DNA of 51,281 bases from Gammaproteobacteria bacterium (GTDB lineage: Bacteria; Pseudomonadota; Gammaproteobacteria; Pseudomonadales; Azotimanducaceae), in contig JABIZD010000086.1 of assembly GCA_018666555.1 (NCBI GenBank), positions 1-51,281 of the forward strand, given 5' to 3'. The first letter of the stretch is position 1. Each line of letters opens with the position of its first letter. Positions 1 to 8,251 of this stretch are shown one piece after another. Under the pieces are notes generated by a model. It was given only the letters and a program-made list of their open reading frames with translations. It was not told the origin of the DNA and ran no database searches. Made by a program: the position numbers and the translations under genes.

Positions 1-1
1 C

Positions 2-172
2 CAGCTGAGGCGTACGTATATAGCCAGCTGAGGCGTACGCAAATAGACAGCTGAGGCGTACGCAAATAGACAGCTGAGGCGTACGAAAATAGACGGTTGA
101 GGCGTGCGAAAATAGACGGTTGAGGTATACGCGGATAGACAGATGAGGTATATGTAAATAGACAGACGAGGG
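2..172. repeat. 23-bp tandem repeat array, seven copies plus a partial one
   Basis: Units start at 2, 25, 48, 71, 94, 117, 140 and (partial) 163, an exact 23-bp period. The best unit begins CAGCTGAGGCGTACGC and ends AAATAGA. It contains two small palindromes, CAGCTG and GCGTACGC. Copies are nearly identical on the left and decay to the right (GCGTACGC becomes GCGTGCGA, GTATACGC, GTATATGT). The last copy ends about 22 bases before the GTG start of the SDR gene, so the array occupies its promoter or leader. It may continue beyond the left edge. There are no spacers, so it is not a CRISPR. Function unknown; an iteron-like protein-binding array or a neutral minisatellite are both possible. Confidence 0.93.
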
Positions 173-194
173 TTCATCAGACCTAGGGAGTAGT

Positions 195-941
195 GTGGAT
201 AAGGAATTTGAGGGGAAGGTTGTACTGATAACGGGAGGTAGTCGAGGATTGGGACGTGCTATGGCACATGGGTTTGCAGCTCAGGGCGCTAACCTGGCAA
301 TAGCAAGTCGCAGTCTGGAATCCTGCGAAAGCACAGCCGATGATATCAGGGCACTTGGTGTGCAAGCAGAGGCTTACAGCGTTCACGTCGGCCACTGGGA
401 TGAGTTGGACCAGTTGGTTGAGGCTGTCTACGATCGCTTTGGTCAGATCGATGTCTTGATCAATAATGCCGGGATGTCGCCATTGTACGAGTCTCTGGAT
501 GACGTTTCAGAATCTCTGTTTGATAAGGTCATAGGGGTTAACCTGAAAGGGCCGTTTCGATTAATGGCGAATGTGGGTCAGCGTATGCAGGACAGTGGTG
601 GCGGTTCAATTATAAATGTGAGTAGCACGGCATCGGTATCAGCGAGTCCTAATTCAGAGCCCTACGGTGCAGCCAAAGCTGGCTTGAATGCTCTAACACG
701 GTCGTTCGCGTCGGCTTATGGCCCGGCAGTCAGGGTGAATTGTATTATGGCCGGGCCATTTTTGACGGACATCAGTAAAGCCTGGGATATGGAGGTTTTC
801 AACCAGAGAGCGGCAGCTAACATTCCCATGGCAAGAGGCGGAGAGCCAGAGGAAATTGTAGCGGCGGCGCTTTATTTCGCCAGTGCAGCTGCTAGCTTTA
901 CTACGGGAGCAATTCTGGCAGTAGATGGTGGTGCTCACTAA
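195..941 (+). CDS. SDR family NAD(P)-dependent oxidoreductase
   Basis: A classical short-chain dehydrogenase/reductase of 248 aa, the usual length. The Rossmann motif TGGSRGLG is at residues 13-20, NNAG at 90-93, the catalytic serine at 143/144 and YxxxK at Y157/K161. The C-terminal region ends with the usual AVDGG segment. It would reduce a ketone or oxidise an alcohol with NAD(P)H; the substrate cannot be read from sequence. The start is GTG at 195 with an AGGGAG-like ribosome site a few bases upstream; no ATG fits better. A 23-bp repeat array ends just upstream, and a zinc alcohol dehydrogenase follows 118 bp downstream on the same strand, so the two may share a substrate path. Confidence 0.93.
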   Translation: MDKEFEGKVVLITGGSRGLGRAMAHGFAAQGANLAIASRSLESCESTADDIRALGVQAEAYSVHVGHWDELDQLVEAVYDRFGQIDVLINNAGMSPLYESLDDVSESLFDKVIGVNLKGPFRLMANVGQRMQDSGGGSIINVSSTASVSASPNSEPYGAAKAGLNALTRSFASAYGPAVRVNCIMAGPFLTDISKAWDMEVFNQRAAANIPMARGGEPEEIVAAALYFASAAASFTTGAILAVDGGAH

Positions 942-1059
942 TCGCTAAGAATGTATGGATAACGGATAATTGCGTGAGGTTTAAATAACGTGATGTTAAT
1001 ATGCTGGGTTACAGTTTTATATTGCAGAAAGCACAAATAGATTAATACAAGGACTCATC

Positions 1060-2145
1060 ATGAAAGCAGCAGTATTCAGGGAAGTAGGCGCGCCATTGAG
1101 CATAGAGGAGGTTTCAATCTCTAAGCCTGGACCCAGGGAAGTGCTAATACGAACGGCCGCAGCTGGGGTGTGTCATAGCGATCTGCACTTTGTTGAGGGT
1201 CTGTACCCAGCCCAGACACCGATGGTGCTGGGGCATGAATCAGCTGGGATTGTTGAGGCCGTTGGAGAGAGTGTGACTTATGTGAAACCGGGTGATCATG
1301 TCATCACTTGCTTGTCTGTTTTTTGTGGTCACTGTGAGGATTGCTTAACCGGGCATATGTCGTTATGCCAGAACCCGGAAACAAAACGGGGCCAGGATGA
1401 GCAGCCGCGCTTATCACAGAATGACGTGTCGGTAACTCAATTCGCGAATTTGTCGTCCTTTGCTGAACAGATGCTGGTTCATGAACACGCTATCGTCAAG
1501 ATTAGAGATGATATGCCATTAGACCGGGCTGCATTAATCGGCTGTGGCGTTACTACTGGCGTCGGCAGTGTGTTTCACACAGCTAAAGTCCAGCCAGGAT
1601 CAACAGTGGCAGTGCTGGGTTGTGGCGGTATTGGTCTATCTTGTATCAATGGTGCCGCACTTGCCGGGGCTGGACGAATAATCGCCATCGATATGGTTGA
1701 CTCAAAATTGGAAATGGCTAAAACCTTCGGTGCAACCGATACCATTAATGGCAGTGACGGTAAAGTGGTAGATCAGGTACGCGAATTGACCGGTGGTGGT
1801 GTTCATTACTCTTTCGAAGCGATAGGCCTTAAAGCCACGGCCGAGCAGGCTTTTAGTATGTTGCGGCAGGGTGGGACTGCGACGGTCATCGGTATGATTC
1901 CGGTAGGCGTGAAGATTGAGCTTATGGGAAGCGCATTCCTGCAGGAGAAAAAAATCCAGGGGTCGATGATGGGTTCAAATAGATTCAGAGTTGATATGCC
2001 GAGGTTTATTGATTTCTATCTAGCCGGAAAGCTTCATCTTGATGAGATGGTGTCGAAAAGAATTCGCCTCGAAGATATTAATCAGGCCTTTGTTGATATG
2101 AAGTCGGGTTCAGTAGCCCGAAGTGTGATTATGTTCGATCACTGA
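1060..2145 (+). CDS. Zinc-dependent alcohol dehydrogenase (MDR superfamily)
   Basis: Medium-chain dehydrogenase of 361 aa. Catalytic zinc ligands are visible as C38 (GVCHSD), H59/E60 (GHE) and C162 (GCGVTTG). The structural zinc lobe has four cysteines at 89, 92, 95 and 103. The NAD(P) site is VLGCGGIG at 185-192. The pattern resembles the class III/NDMA-type alcohol dehydrogenase branch, but the formaldehyde/glutathione specificity is not demonstrable. The ATG has a clear AAGGA site six bases upstream (1049-1053). It probably oxidises an alcohol to an aldehyde, perhaps in series with the SDR before it. Confidence 0.94.
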   Translation: MKAAVFREVGAPLSIEEVSISKPGPREVLIRTAAAGVCHSDLHFVEGLYPAQTPMVLGHESAGIVEAVGESVTYVKPGDHVITCLSVFCGHCEDCLTGHMSLCQNPETKRGQDEQPRLSQNDVSVTQFANLSSFAEQMLVHEHAIVKIRDDMPLDRAALIGCGVTTGVGSVFHTAKVQPGSTVAVLGCGGIGLSCINGAALAGAGRIIAIDMVDSKLEMAKTFGATDTINGSDGKVVDQVRELTGGGVHYSFEAIGLKATAEQAFSMLRQGGTATVIGMIPVGVKIELMGSAFLQEKKIQGSMMGSNRFRVDMPRFIDFYLAGKLHLDEMVSKRIRLEDINQAFVDMKSGSVARSVIMFDH

Positions 2146-2206
2146 TCTGACCGGGGCAGGGTTTACAATCAGGATTCAATAGACGTTTCAGTGGGAAATG
2201 CTTGCT

Positions 2207-2800
2207 TTACCGACTGTCTTCTTCACGAAGGCGGATGTGGCTGGTTTTCTCCGGGTATAAACCGACCTTGTTTTTATAAAAGTGCCTTATGATTTCCATA
2301 TCAAGGTCGATTTTACCGGTCAGTTTAAACGGTTTGCTGAGCCCCGCTTCCCGGCTTGGATAATCCAGGTAACCACAGATGATGGGCACACTGGCAGCCA
2401 TTGCCAGATGATAGAAACCGGACTTCCAATGGTCGGTATGGTCACGGGTACCGGCAGGCGGTATGACCAGGTTGATCCTGGAATGCTCTTTATATTTGGT
2501 AACCAGTTGTTGTACTAGATTGTTCTTTTTGCTTCGATCGACTGCTATGCCTCCAAACCGTTTCATGAAGAAACCCAGTGGCTGCCTGAACAGGCTGGCC
2601 TTTCCAAGCCAATTAATTTTGATGCCTAAATGAGCGGCAGCCGCGATAAGATAAACAAAATCCCAATTACTGGTGTGCGGTGCGGCAATGATAACCGTCC
2701 TCGGTGTAAGCTGGTTTTCACCGGTGACTTTCCAGCCCATCATGGTCAGGAAAAGGCCAGCAATTTTCCTTATGAGCCAGGAGTTTTGAGGTGAGTCCAT
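2207..2800 (-). CDS. PlsC-like lysophospholipid acyltransferase family protein
   Basis: About 197 aa with the acyltransferase HX4D box (H42 to D47, HTSNWD) and a PPAGTR segment at 114-119 in place of the usual PEGTR block. Both are features of the glycerolphosphate acyltransferase superfamily, which moves acyl chains from acyl-CoA or acyl-ACP to lysophospholipids at the inner membrane. It is shorter than typical PlsC (about 240 aa), and the E-to-P change in the second block argues for a divergent subfamily. ATG at 2800 is used; an in-frame GTG lies two codons upstream. It converges on the alcohol dehydrogenase gene with a 61-bp gap. The true acceptor is unknown. Confidence 0.82.
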   Translation of the reverse strand: MDSPQNSWLIRKIAGLFLTMMGWKVTGENQLTPRTVIIAAPHTSNWDFVYLIAAAAHLGIKINWLGKASLFRQPLGFFMKRFGGIAVDRSKKNNLVQQLVTKYKEHSRINLVIPPAGTRDHTDHWKSGFYHLAMAASVPIICGYLDYPSREAGLSKPFKLTGKIDLDMEIIRHFYKNKVGLYPEKTSHIRLREEDSR

Positions 2801-2901
2801 GCGCACTAATTCATATTACGACGTCAGAATGTACATCGTTGATAGGGGCTAATCCAGTGGTAATCAATTTTTATGGTTAAAACAGAGTTGTAACATCAAA
2901 A

Positions 2902-2943
2902 CTATCGACTTGACAATGAACCCCTGCGGGGTCAAGTTCATAG
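2902..2943. promoter_or_regulatory. Imperfect inverted repeat upstream of the CHAT gene
   Basis: Left arm CTATCGACTTGAC (2902-2914) and right arm GTCAAGTTCATAG (2931-2943) pair at 11 of 13 positions. The 16-base centre can itself pair as CCCC/GGGG. It lies about 50 bp before the CHAT-TPR start codon. TTGACA at 2910-2915 matches a sigma-70 -35 box, but no convincing -10 follows at normal spacing. It could be an operator or a leader hairpin. It lacks a T-run, so it is not a typical terminator. Confidence 0.5.
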
Positions 2944-2989
2944 AGGTTTTTGAGCAAAATGAGAGTGCCGACATTTCAAAGGCTTGGAA

Positions 2990-5900
2990 ATGAACACATC
3001 AATTAAAAAATGCGTTACTGATCTTGTGGTTATAGTGTTGCTCGCTTTTGGCTCGAGTGGATACGCTAGTACCTTACTCGAGGATGTAGAAGTTGCAGTG
3101 GTGAAGCAGGACCTGGAAGCGGTCGAGCGGCTGCATGATGAGCTGACTTTATCGTATGCGGTTTTAGCTGAGCGTTTTACCCTTGCGCTGTCAGAAGCAG
3201 AAAAGGTCCCTTTAGCGGCTCAAGGCCTGGATCTGTTATTCCATGAAATGTCTGTCGAGGCTGAGGAGTTATTCGGGCAAGGGGATCCCTCAGTAATTCA
3301 GGTGCAATCAGGTAATGTGCAGTTTGTGCAGGAGCTTATTGGGCCCAGGCATTGGCTTGCTGCAACGGCCTTGCAAAGTTTCAGTGTTTATCTAATGGAT
3401 TTTGGTCAGCTTGAGCGGGCTGCGATGCTGCTTGATGAGGCCTATGAGATAGCGGTTGAACAACTCGGAGCAGGGCATCCCAGCAGTATAGAAATACTAG
3501 TTGATGGATATTTGATCCCGCTTCGGTCCGGCGATTTCGCAGCAGCCCTGGATATTCTTAGTTCAGGTGTCAGCCAGTATTCGGACCTGTTAGGTGTTGG
3601 CCATGCAAAATCGATTGCAGTTGGGCTGCTGCAGGTAGATGTGTTGATCGCCGTTAACGAGCTGAGTCGGGCCAGACAACTGCAAGCCCAGATATGCCAG
3701 AATCTCGGGCAGTCACGCGGTATCTGGCATCCCAGTACGTTATCCTGCCGGCACGACGAGGCGAGTTTGTTGGCGCGACTGGGTCGACAGGATGAAGCAG
3801 AACTTGCCTTTCATGAAATCTTAAAACTCAGTACGCAGGGTCTGGGAGCAACTAGTACTAATAGTTTGGAAGCTTTGCTCGAGTTAGCAGAACTTGAGCG
3901 TGGTCGAGGTGATTTCCTTACGGCAAGGAACAGGCTGGATCTGGTATTGCAGCTATCGGAACCGAATAGCAGTTATCGGCTTATGGCTAAGGATTATCTG
4001 GCTCGTGTATTGCGTGATGAAGGCTTATATCCCGAAGCGATCGAAGTCATCAATGACCTGCTCCCTGCTGCAGAGGCCTATTGGCAGAAAAAATCGGTTA
4101 ACTATTACACGATATTGATGGAAAAGGGCCGGTTACAACAACGTTCCGGATTACTAGGTGAGGCGGAATTGACGTTCCAATTTACTCTCAGAGAATTGCT
4201 TGGGGAACTAGGTGAGGAGCATCCTCTCACTATTGTTGCCGGAAGTAACCTGGGTCAGTTATACGAACAGATGGGCTTGTATGATGAGGCGGAGCCCCTG
4301 CTTAAAAAAGCACTGGAGCAGTTCGTGGGAGTTCAGGGGGAGACTTCTGTTGCGGCTTCTCGAGCTCGGAATAATCTAGCTCTGTTGTATGAGAGCCAAG
4401 GTAATTTCAGGGATGCTGAGCTGCTGTATGAACAAAGCTATGATTTATTAATACAGCAATTCGGGGCGGATTATAATGAGGCCGTGGCAATCCAGAATAA
4501 TCTGGCTTTTCTGTACATGATGATGCAGGACTTTGCTCAGGCAGAGGCTGGATTTTTGAGTGTTGTGGATAGTTGGGCTCAGTCACTGGGTATAGACCAT
4601 CCACGAAGGTTGAAAGCGCTGAATAATCTTGGTCGAGTTCAACTTGGCCAGAATCGATTGGCTGAAGCCGAGCAAACGTTGTTAATGGCGGTTACCCTAA
4701 GAAAATCCAAATTAGGGGATCGGCACCCTGACGTAATTCGGTCGATGATAGACCTGGGTCGACTCTATTCAGCCCAACTCAGATTGGCAGAAGCTGATGT
4801 GCTGACCACCACGGCGTTGCAATTATCAGAAGCTGTGCTCGGGGAGCAGCACCCTTATACATTCGATGCGCTTAATAGTCTAGCTTCGATTAAAAAGAAG
4901 AATAATCAGTTGGATGCCGCCATAGAGCTCAGCCAAAAAGGTTTTCTGCGCAGAAGTGTTTTCTTGGATCGTATGCTTTGGGTGACCGGGGAAAATGCTC
5001 GGGAAGGGTATATCCGGCTGCATCGCCAGGAATTTGACGATTATCTTAGCCTGCTTGTGCAAGTAGGTGGGGAGGAAAACGCCAGGCGAGTATTGGAGGC
5101 TAGTCTGCATCGGAAGGGGTTGCTGTTGAAGATAACCTCCCAGATTCAGCAGGTCAGTCGAATGTCCAAGAATCCTGAACTAGCAGACGTCGCCGTCAAG
5201 CTAAGACGAAGCAGGGAGTCTCTGGCATTACTGACGCTGTCTGGGCCAACCACAGATACGGTCGGGCAACATGTTCAGATGCTATATGAGCTTGAGTTGG
5301 AAGTGAATGAACTGCAAGGTGCCATGGGTAGGGCAAGTGCTCAGTATCGATCGAGCATAGCGCCTCTCGACGTAGATAAACTGCAACTGGCGGTGACTGC
5401 CGACAAGGCCTTGGTCGATTTTCTCGCCTATAGGAGCGATGACCGACCCGCCTATTTGGCTTCGGTTTTGGTGAACAAGGCCGGTCGCTACCGGCATCAC
5501 TTAATCGACTTTCCTGAAGCTGCCAAAATCGACAGAGGGATCGTTGAATACCGTGATGTGATACAGGATTTGTCCGTTGAGGATGAGGAGTTGTTCGAGT
5601 ATGGGCAAGATATCTATACAGCTATCTGGTCGCCCATCGACGCCGTGCTTGAAGGCCTGGATTACGTCTACCTGGTCCCTGATGGCCTGTTGAATATCCT
5701 ACCCTTTGCTGCATTGGTGACGATTGAGGAGGAATACCTGGTGCAGGCAGTTGACCTGCACATATTAACGTCAGGCCGAGACTTGTTACCTAATTATATC
5801 GCCGTGGCTGACGGTAGTTATCTTTTATTTGCAGGCCCTGACTACGATATCAGTGAAGTTGTTCCTAACGGGCAGATAAATGACCCGGAGATCAGGACAG

Positions 5901-6625
5901 AATCGACTAGTTTGGCCTTACGGGGGGCGGCTGGCGGGTTAAGGGGCTTGAAGTTCGTGCCTTTGCCGGGGGCAGAGAAGGAAGGCGAGATTATCGTCAC
6001 TAAGGCTGCCAGTTATAACATCGCACTGGATAGTTTTACGCAAGCCAGGGCCCAGGAACGTGTTATCAGTGAGCTTGAACAGGTGCCATCGGTATTGCAT
6101 ATCGCCAGCCACGGTTTTTTTCTTAAGGCGAATGAAACCCTGACCAAAAGGTTACTCAAGCAACAGAGGGGGTCGGCACAGGTTCCACCACCAGGAGATA
6201 ATCCGTTATTGCGAGCCGGCCTCGCGTTTGCAGGTATTAATGCAAATGCACAGTATCTAGGCCGCATTAATACTCAAAACGATGGCATTCTTACTGCGCT
6301 TGAAGTGCTTGATCTGAACCTGTCGGGTACCAAATTAGTAGTCTTGTCAGCCTGCGAAACCGGCCTCGGCGAAATCCATGAGGGCGAGGGCATATATGGT
6401 TTGCGACGGGCTTTTCAGGAGGCCGGTGTGGGTGAGATAGTGAGTTCACTTTGGGAAGTAAGTGATTCTGGGACACAGGCGCTCATGACTGGTTTCTATG
6501 ACAAGGTACTAGCTGGGGTGCCACCGAGGGATGCGCTGAGAATGGTGCAACTTGAACTGATCGAGTCAGTTGAATGGGGATATCCTTATGTTTGGGCTTC
6601 GTTCATGATGGTCGGAAGTTCATGA
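2990..6625 (+). CDS. Exported TPR-repeat protein with C-terminal CHAT (caspase-like) domain
   Basis: About 1211 aa. The N-terminus is basic then hydrophobic and ends GYAS, a plausible signal peptide, so the protein is probably exported. Residues of roughly 90-650 hold many 42-residue kinesin-light-chain-type TPRs with recurrent GxxHP and LYxxxGxxxEAE patterns. A linker follows, then a CHAT domain with the expected dyad: H1041 in IASHGFF and C1122 in LSACETG. CHAT domains are separase/caspase-related peptidases or their inactive relatives; TPRs usually bind partners. ATG at 2990 is preferred over TTG at 2984 because AAAGG lies seven bases before it. A TolC-like channel follows after 83 bp, suggesting one operon. 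Substrate and partner are unknown. Confidence 0.9.
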   Translation: MNTSIKKCVTDLVVIVLLAFGSSGYASTLLEDVEVAVVKQDLEAVERLHDELTLSYAVLAERFTLALSEAEKVPLAAQGLDLLFHEMSVEAEELFGQGDPSVIQVQSGNVQFVQELIGPRHWLAATALQSFSVYLMDFGQLERAAMLLDEAYEIAVEQLGAGHPSSIEILVDGYLIPLRSGDFAAALDILSSGVSQYSDLLGVGHAKSIAVGLLQVDVLIAVNELSRARQLQAQICQNLGQSRGIWHPSTLSCRHDEASLLARLGRQDEAELAFHEILKLSTQGLGATSTNSLEALLELAELERGRGDFLTARNRLDLVLQLSEPNSSYRLMAKDYLARVLRDEGLYPEAIEVINDLLPAAEAYWQKKSVNYYTILMEKGRLQQRSGLLGEAELTFQFTLRELLGELGEEHPLTIVAGSNLGQLYEQMGLYDEAEPLLKKALEQFVGVQGETSVAASRARNNLALLYESQGNFRDAELLYEQSYDLLIQQFGADYNEAVAIQNNLAFLYMMMQDFAQAEAGFLSVVDSWAQSLGIDHPRRLKALNNLGRVQLGQNRLAEAEQTLLMAVTLRKSKLGDRHPDVIRSMIDLGRLYSAQLRLAEADVLTTTALQLSEAVLGEQHPYTFDALNSLASIKKKNNQLDAAIELSQKGFLRRSVFLDRMLWVTGENAREGYIRLHRQEFDDYLSLLVQVGGEENARRVLEASLHRKGLLLKITSQIQQVSRMSKNPELADVAVKLRRSRESLALLTLSGPTTDTVGQHVQMLYELELEVNELQGAMGRASAQYRSSIAPLDVDKLQLAVTADKALVDFLAYRSDDRPAYLASVLVNKAGRYRHHLIDFPEAAKIDRGIVEYRDVIQDLSVEDEELFEYGQDIYTAIWSPIDAVLEGLDYVYLVPDGLLNILPFAALVTIEEEYLVQAVDLHILTSGRDLLPNYIAVADGSYLLFAGPDYDISEVVPNGQINDPEIRTESTSLALRGAAGGLRGLKFVPLPGAEKEGEIIVTKAASYNIALDSFTQARAQERVISELEQVPSVLHIASHGFFLKANETLTKRLLKQQRGSAQVPPPGDNPLLRAGLAFAGINANAQYLGRINTQNDGILTALEVLDLNLSGTKLVVLSACETGLGEIHEGEGIYGLRRAFQEAGVGEIVSSLWEVSDSGTQALMTGFYDKVLAGVPPRDALRMVQLELIESVEWGYPYVWASFMMVGSS

Positions 6626-6708
6626 ATTTATGTCGTAAAGATTCAGTAAACAGGTGTAAAGATCACATTAAGTTCAGTATACTCTATTCGGATAACCGGG
6701 AATATTTT

Positions 6709-7989
6709 ATGTATATGATAAAATTATTGCTTCTTTCCTTACTTATTGCCACTCATTCAGCGCTGGCTCAATCCCTGACTGAGGTGATTGAATTGACGTT
6801 AAAATCCAATCCTGTCATTCAATCTAGCAGCCAAACCGTAAAAGCTGCTGAAGCCATGCGCCGCCAGGCGGTTGCTGGATACTTGCCCGTGATTGACCTT
6901 ACCATGGCAAGCGGCACCGAGTATTCTGATAACACTACTACGCGATCGATGGGGACTATAGACGATCGCTTTACACGCACTGAGCGCGGTATCAGTATCA
7001 CACAGTTGCTCTACGATGGCGCGTCCACATCAAATTTAGTGAAGCAACAGGCAGCGGTACTGGTGGCGACAGAAGCCAGGCTGGCACAACATCGTGAAAC
7101 GACTAGTCTGCAGGCAGTTCAGGCCTATGTAGAACTCATTCGGCTCGATAAAATCGTTGAGTTAGCACAAGGTAATTTACTGTTTCACATAGATACGTTG
7201 AGCAAAATCAACACCCGGTTTGAGACAGGCGTTGGAACTAAAGTGGATGTCGTCCAGACTCAAGGACGTAAAGCGCAGTCTGAGTCGAATCTTCACATGA
7301 GTAAAAATAACGCAAGGAATGCCCGGGCTCGGTTTTTTAATATTGTCGGCGAAAATGCCAGGGATTTAGTGATGCCTGAAGAAGGTATTGAATTACCTTT
7401 AACGCTGGAACAGGCGATACAGCTTGCCTATGGTCATAACCAGCAGATCCTGGCAGCAGAAGCGGATGTTCTGGCTGCTAAAGCCGCTAACGAACGTACT
7501 CAGGCGAGTTTTAAACCCCGCTTAGACTTAAAGTTAGGGGCAACCCGAAATGATAATATCGATGGTGTCATGGGTCCTAATGATGACGAAACAGCGGTTG
7601 TTAAAATGAGCTACAACCTGTATCGCGGAGGTGCGGATCGAGCTAAAAGAAACGAGGCGCAGGCAAGAGAATTTGCTGCCAGAGAAACGCTACGTTCAAT
7701 AAAGAATCTCGTTGTAGAGGAGATTACTGTCTTCTGGAATGATAATGAAGATATAAAAGCGCGGCTAATTTTTTTGAAAACACATGTCGATGCGACCGAA
7801 GAGGTGCTTGAAGTCTACAAGGAGCAGTTGACGTTGGGTAAGCGCTCGCTCCTGGATGTATTAGATGTCCAGAACGAATTGCTACGAGCTCAAGCCAGTC
7901 ATCTATCAGGTGAGATGAATTTGCGATTGGCACAATATCGGCTTCTGGTTTCCACGTCCTCACTGTTAACACACTTCGGACTGCAATAG
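6709..7989 (+). CDS. TolC family outer-membrane efflux/secretion channel
   Basis: About 426 aa, near the usual TolC length. A signal peptide ends near SALAQS, followed by two repeated helical halves beginning SLTEVIELTLKSNP and TLEQAIQLAYGHN, the duplicated OEP pattern of TolC. The conserved YxGG-like turn appears as YRGGADRA. The open frame extends back into the CHAT gene, but ATG at 6709 gives the signal peptide directly, with a weak GGGA site. Such proteins form trimeric outer-membrane tunnels for type I secretion or tripartite efflux. No ABC exporter or adaptor lies next to it; the only RND system in the window is 3.4 kb away on the other strand. Confidence 0.92.
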   Translation: MYMIKLLLLSLLIATHSALAQSLTEVIELTLKSNPVIQSSSQTVKAAEAMRRQAVAGYLPVIDLTMASGTEYSDNTTTRSMGTIDDRFTRTERGISITQLLYDGASTSNLVKQQAAVLVATEARLAQHRETTSLQAVQAYVELIRLDKIVELAQGNLLFHIDTLSKINTRFETGVGTKVDVVQTQGRKAQSESNLHMSKNNARNARARFFNIVGENARDLVMPEEGIELPLTLEQAIQLAYGHNQQILAAEADVLAAKAANERTQASFKPRLDLKLGATRNDNIDGVMGPNDDETAVVKMSYNLYRGGADRAKRNEAQAREFAARETLRSIKNLVVEEITVFWNDNEDIKARLIFLKTHVDATEEVLEVYKEQLTLGKRSLLDVLDVQNELLRAQASHLSGEMNLRLAQYRLLVSTSSLLTHFGLQ

Positions 7990-8251
7990 TCTTTGCGGCA
8001 TACTCTGTGACAATCCTTATCAGTGGCGATTTACCTGACTGTCTTGGTCTCGGCTTGGCCGGGCGGAGTTGTTGAGTTTTTATAAACCCAGGTTTGTGCT
8101 AGCAGCTGGAAAGGCTAGTTTGTAGCGCTTGTTGTTATAATTTCCCTGCGCATACTGGCAAGATCTTAATACCAACTAATAAATATCGCTCTAGCGCTGA
8201 TATTGGGCGACAATGCTTGAGTCGAAAGCACACATCGGATAAAAACGGGTG
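7990..8251. other. Intergenic gap before the Hsp70-like gene
   Basis: 262 bases without a convincing gene. A perfect TATAAT is at 8136-8141, but the expected -35 position has no good match. No strong hairpin with a T-run was found after the channel gene. This gap suggests the Hsp70-like gene has its own promoter. Confidence 0.35.

Noticed and set aside
2-172. Possible CRISPR array
   Set aside because: Units are contiguous with no unique spacers and no cas genes are present.
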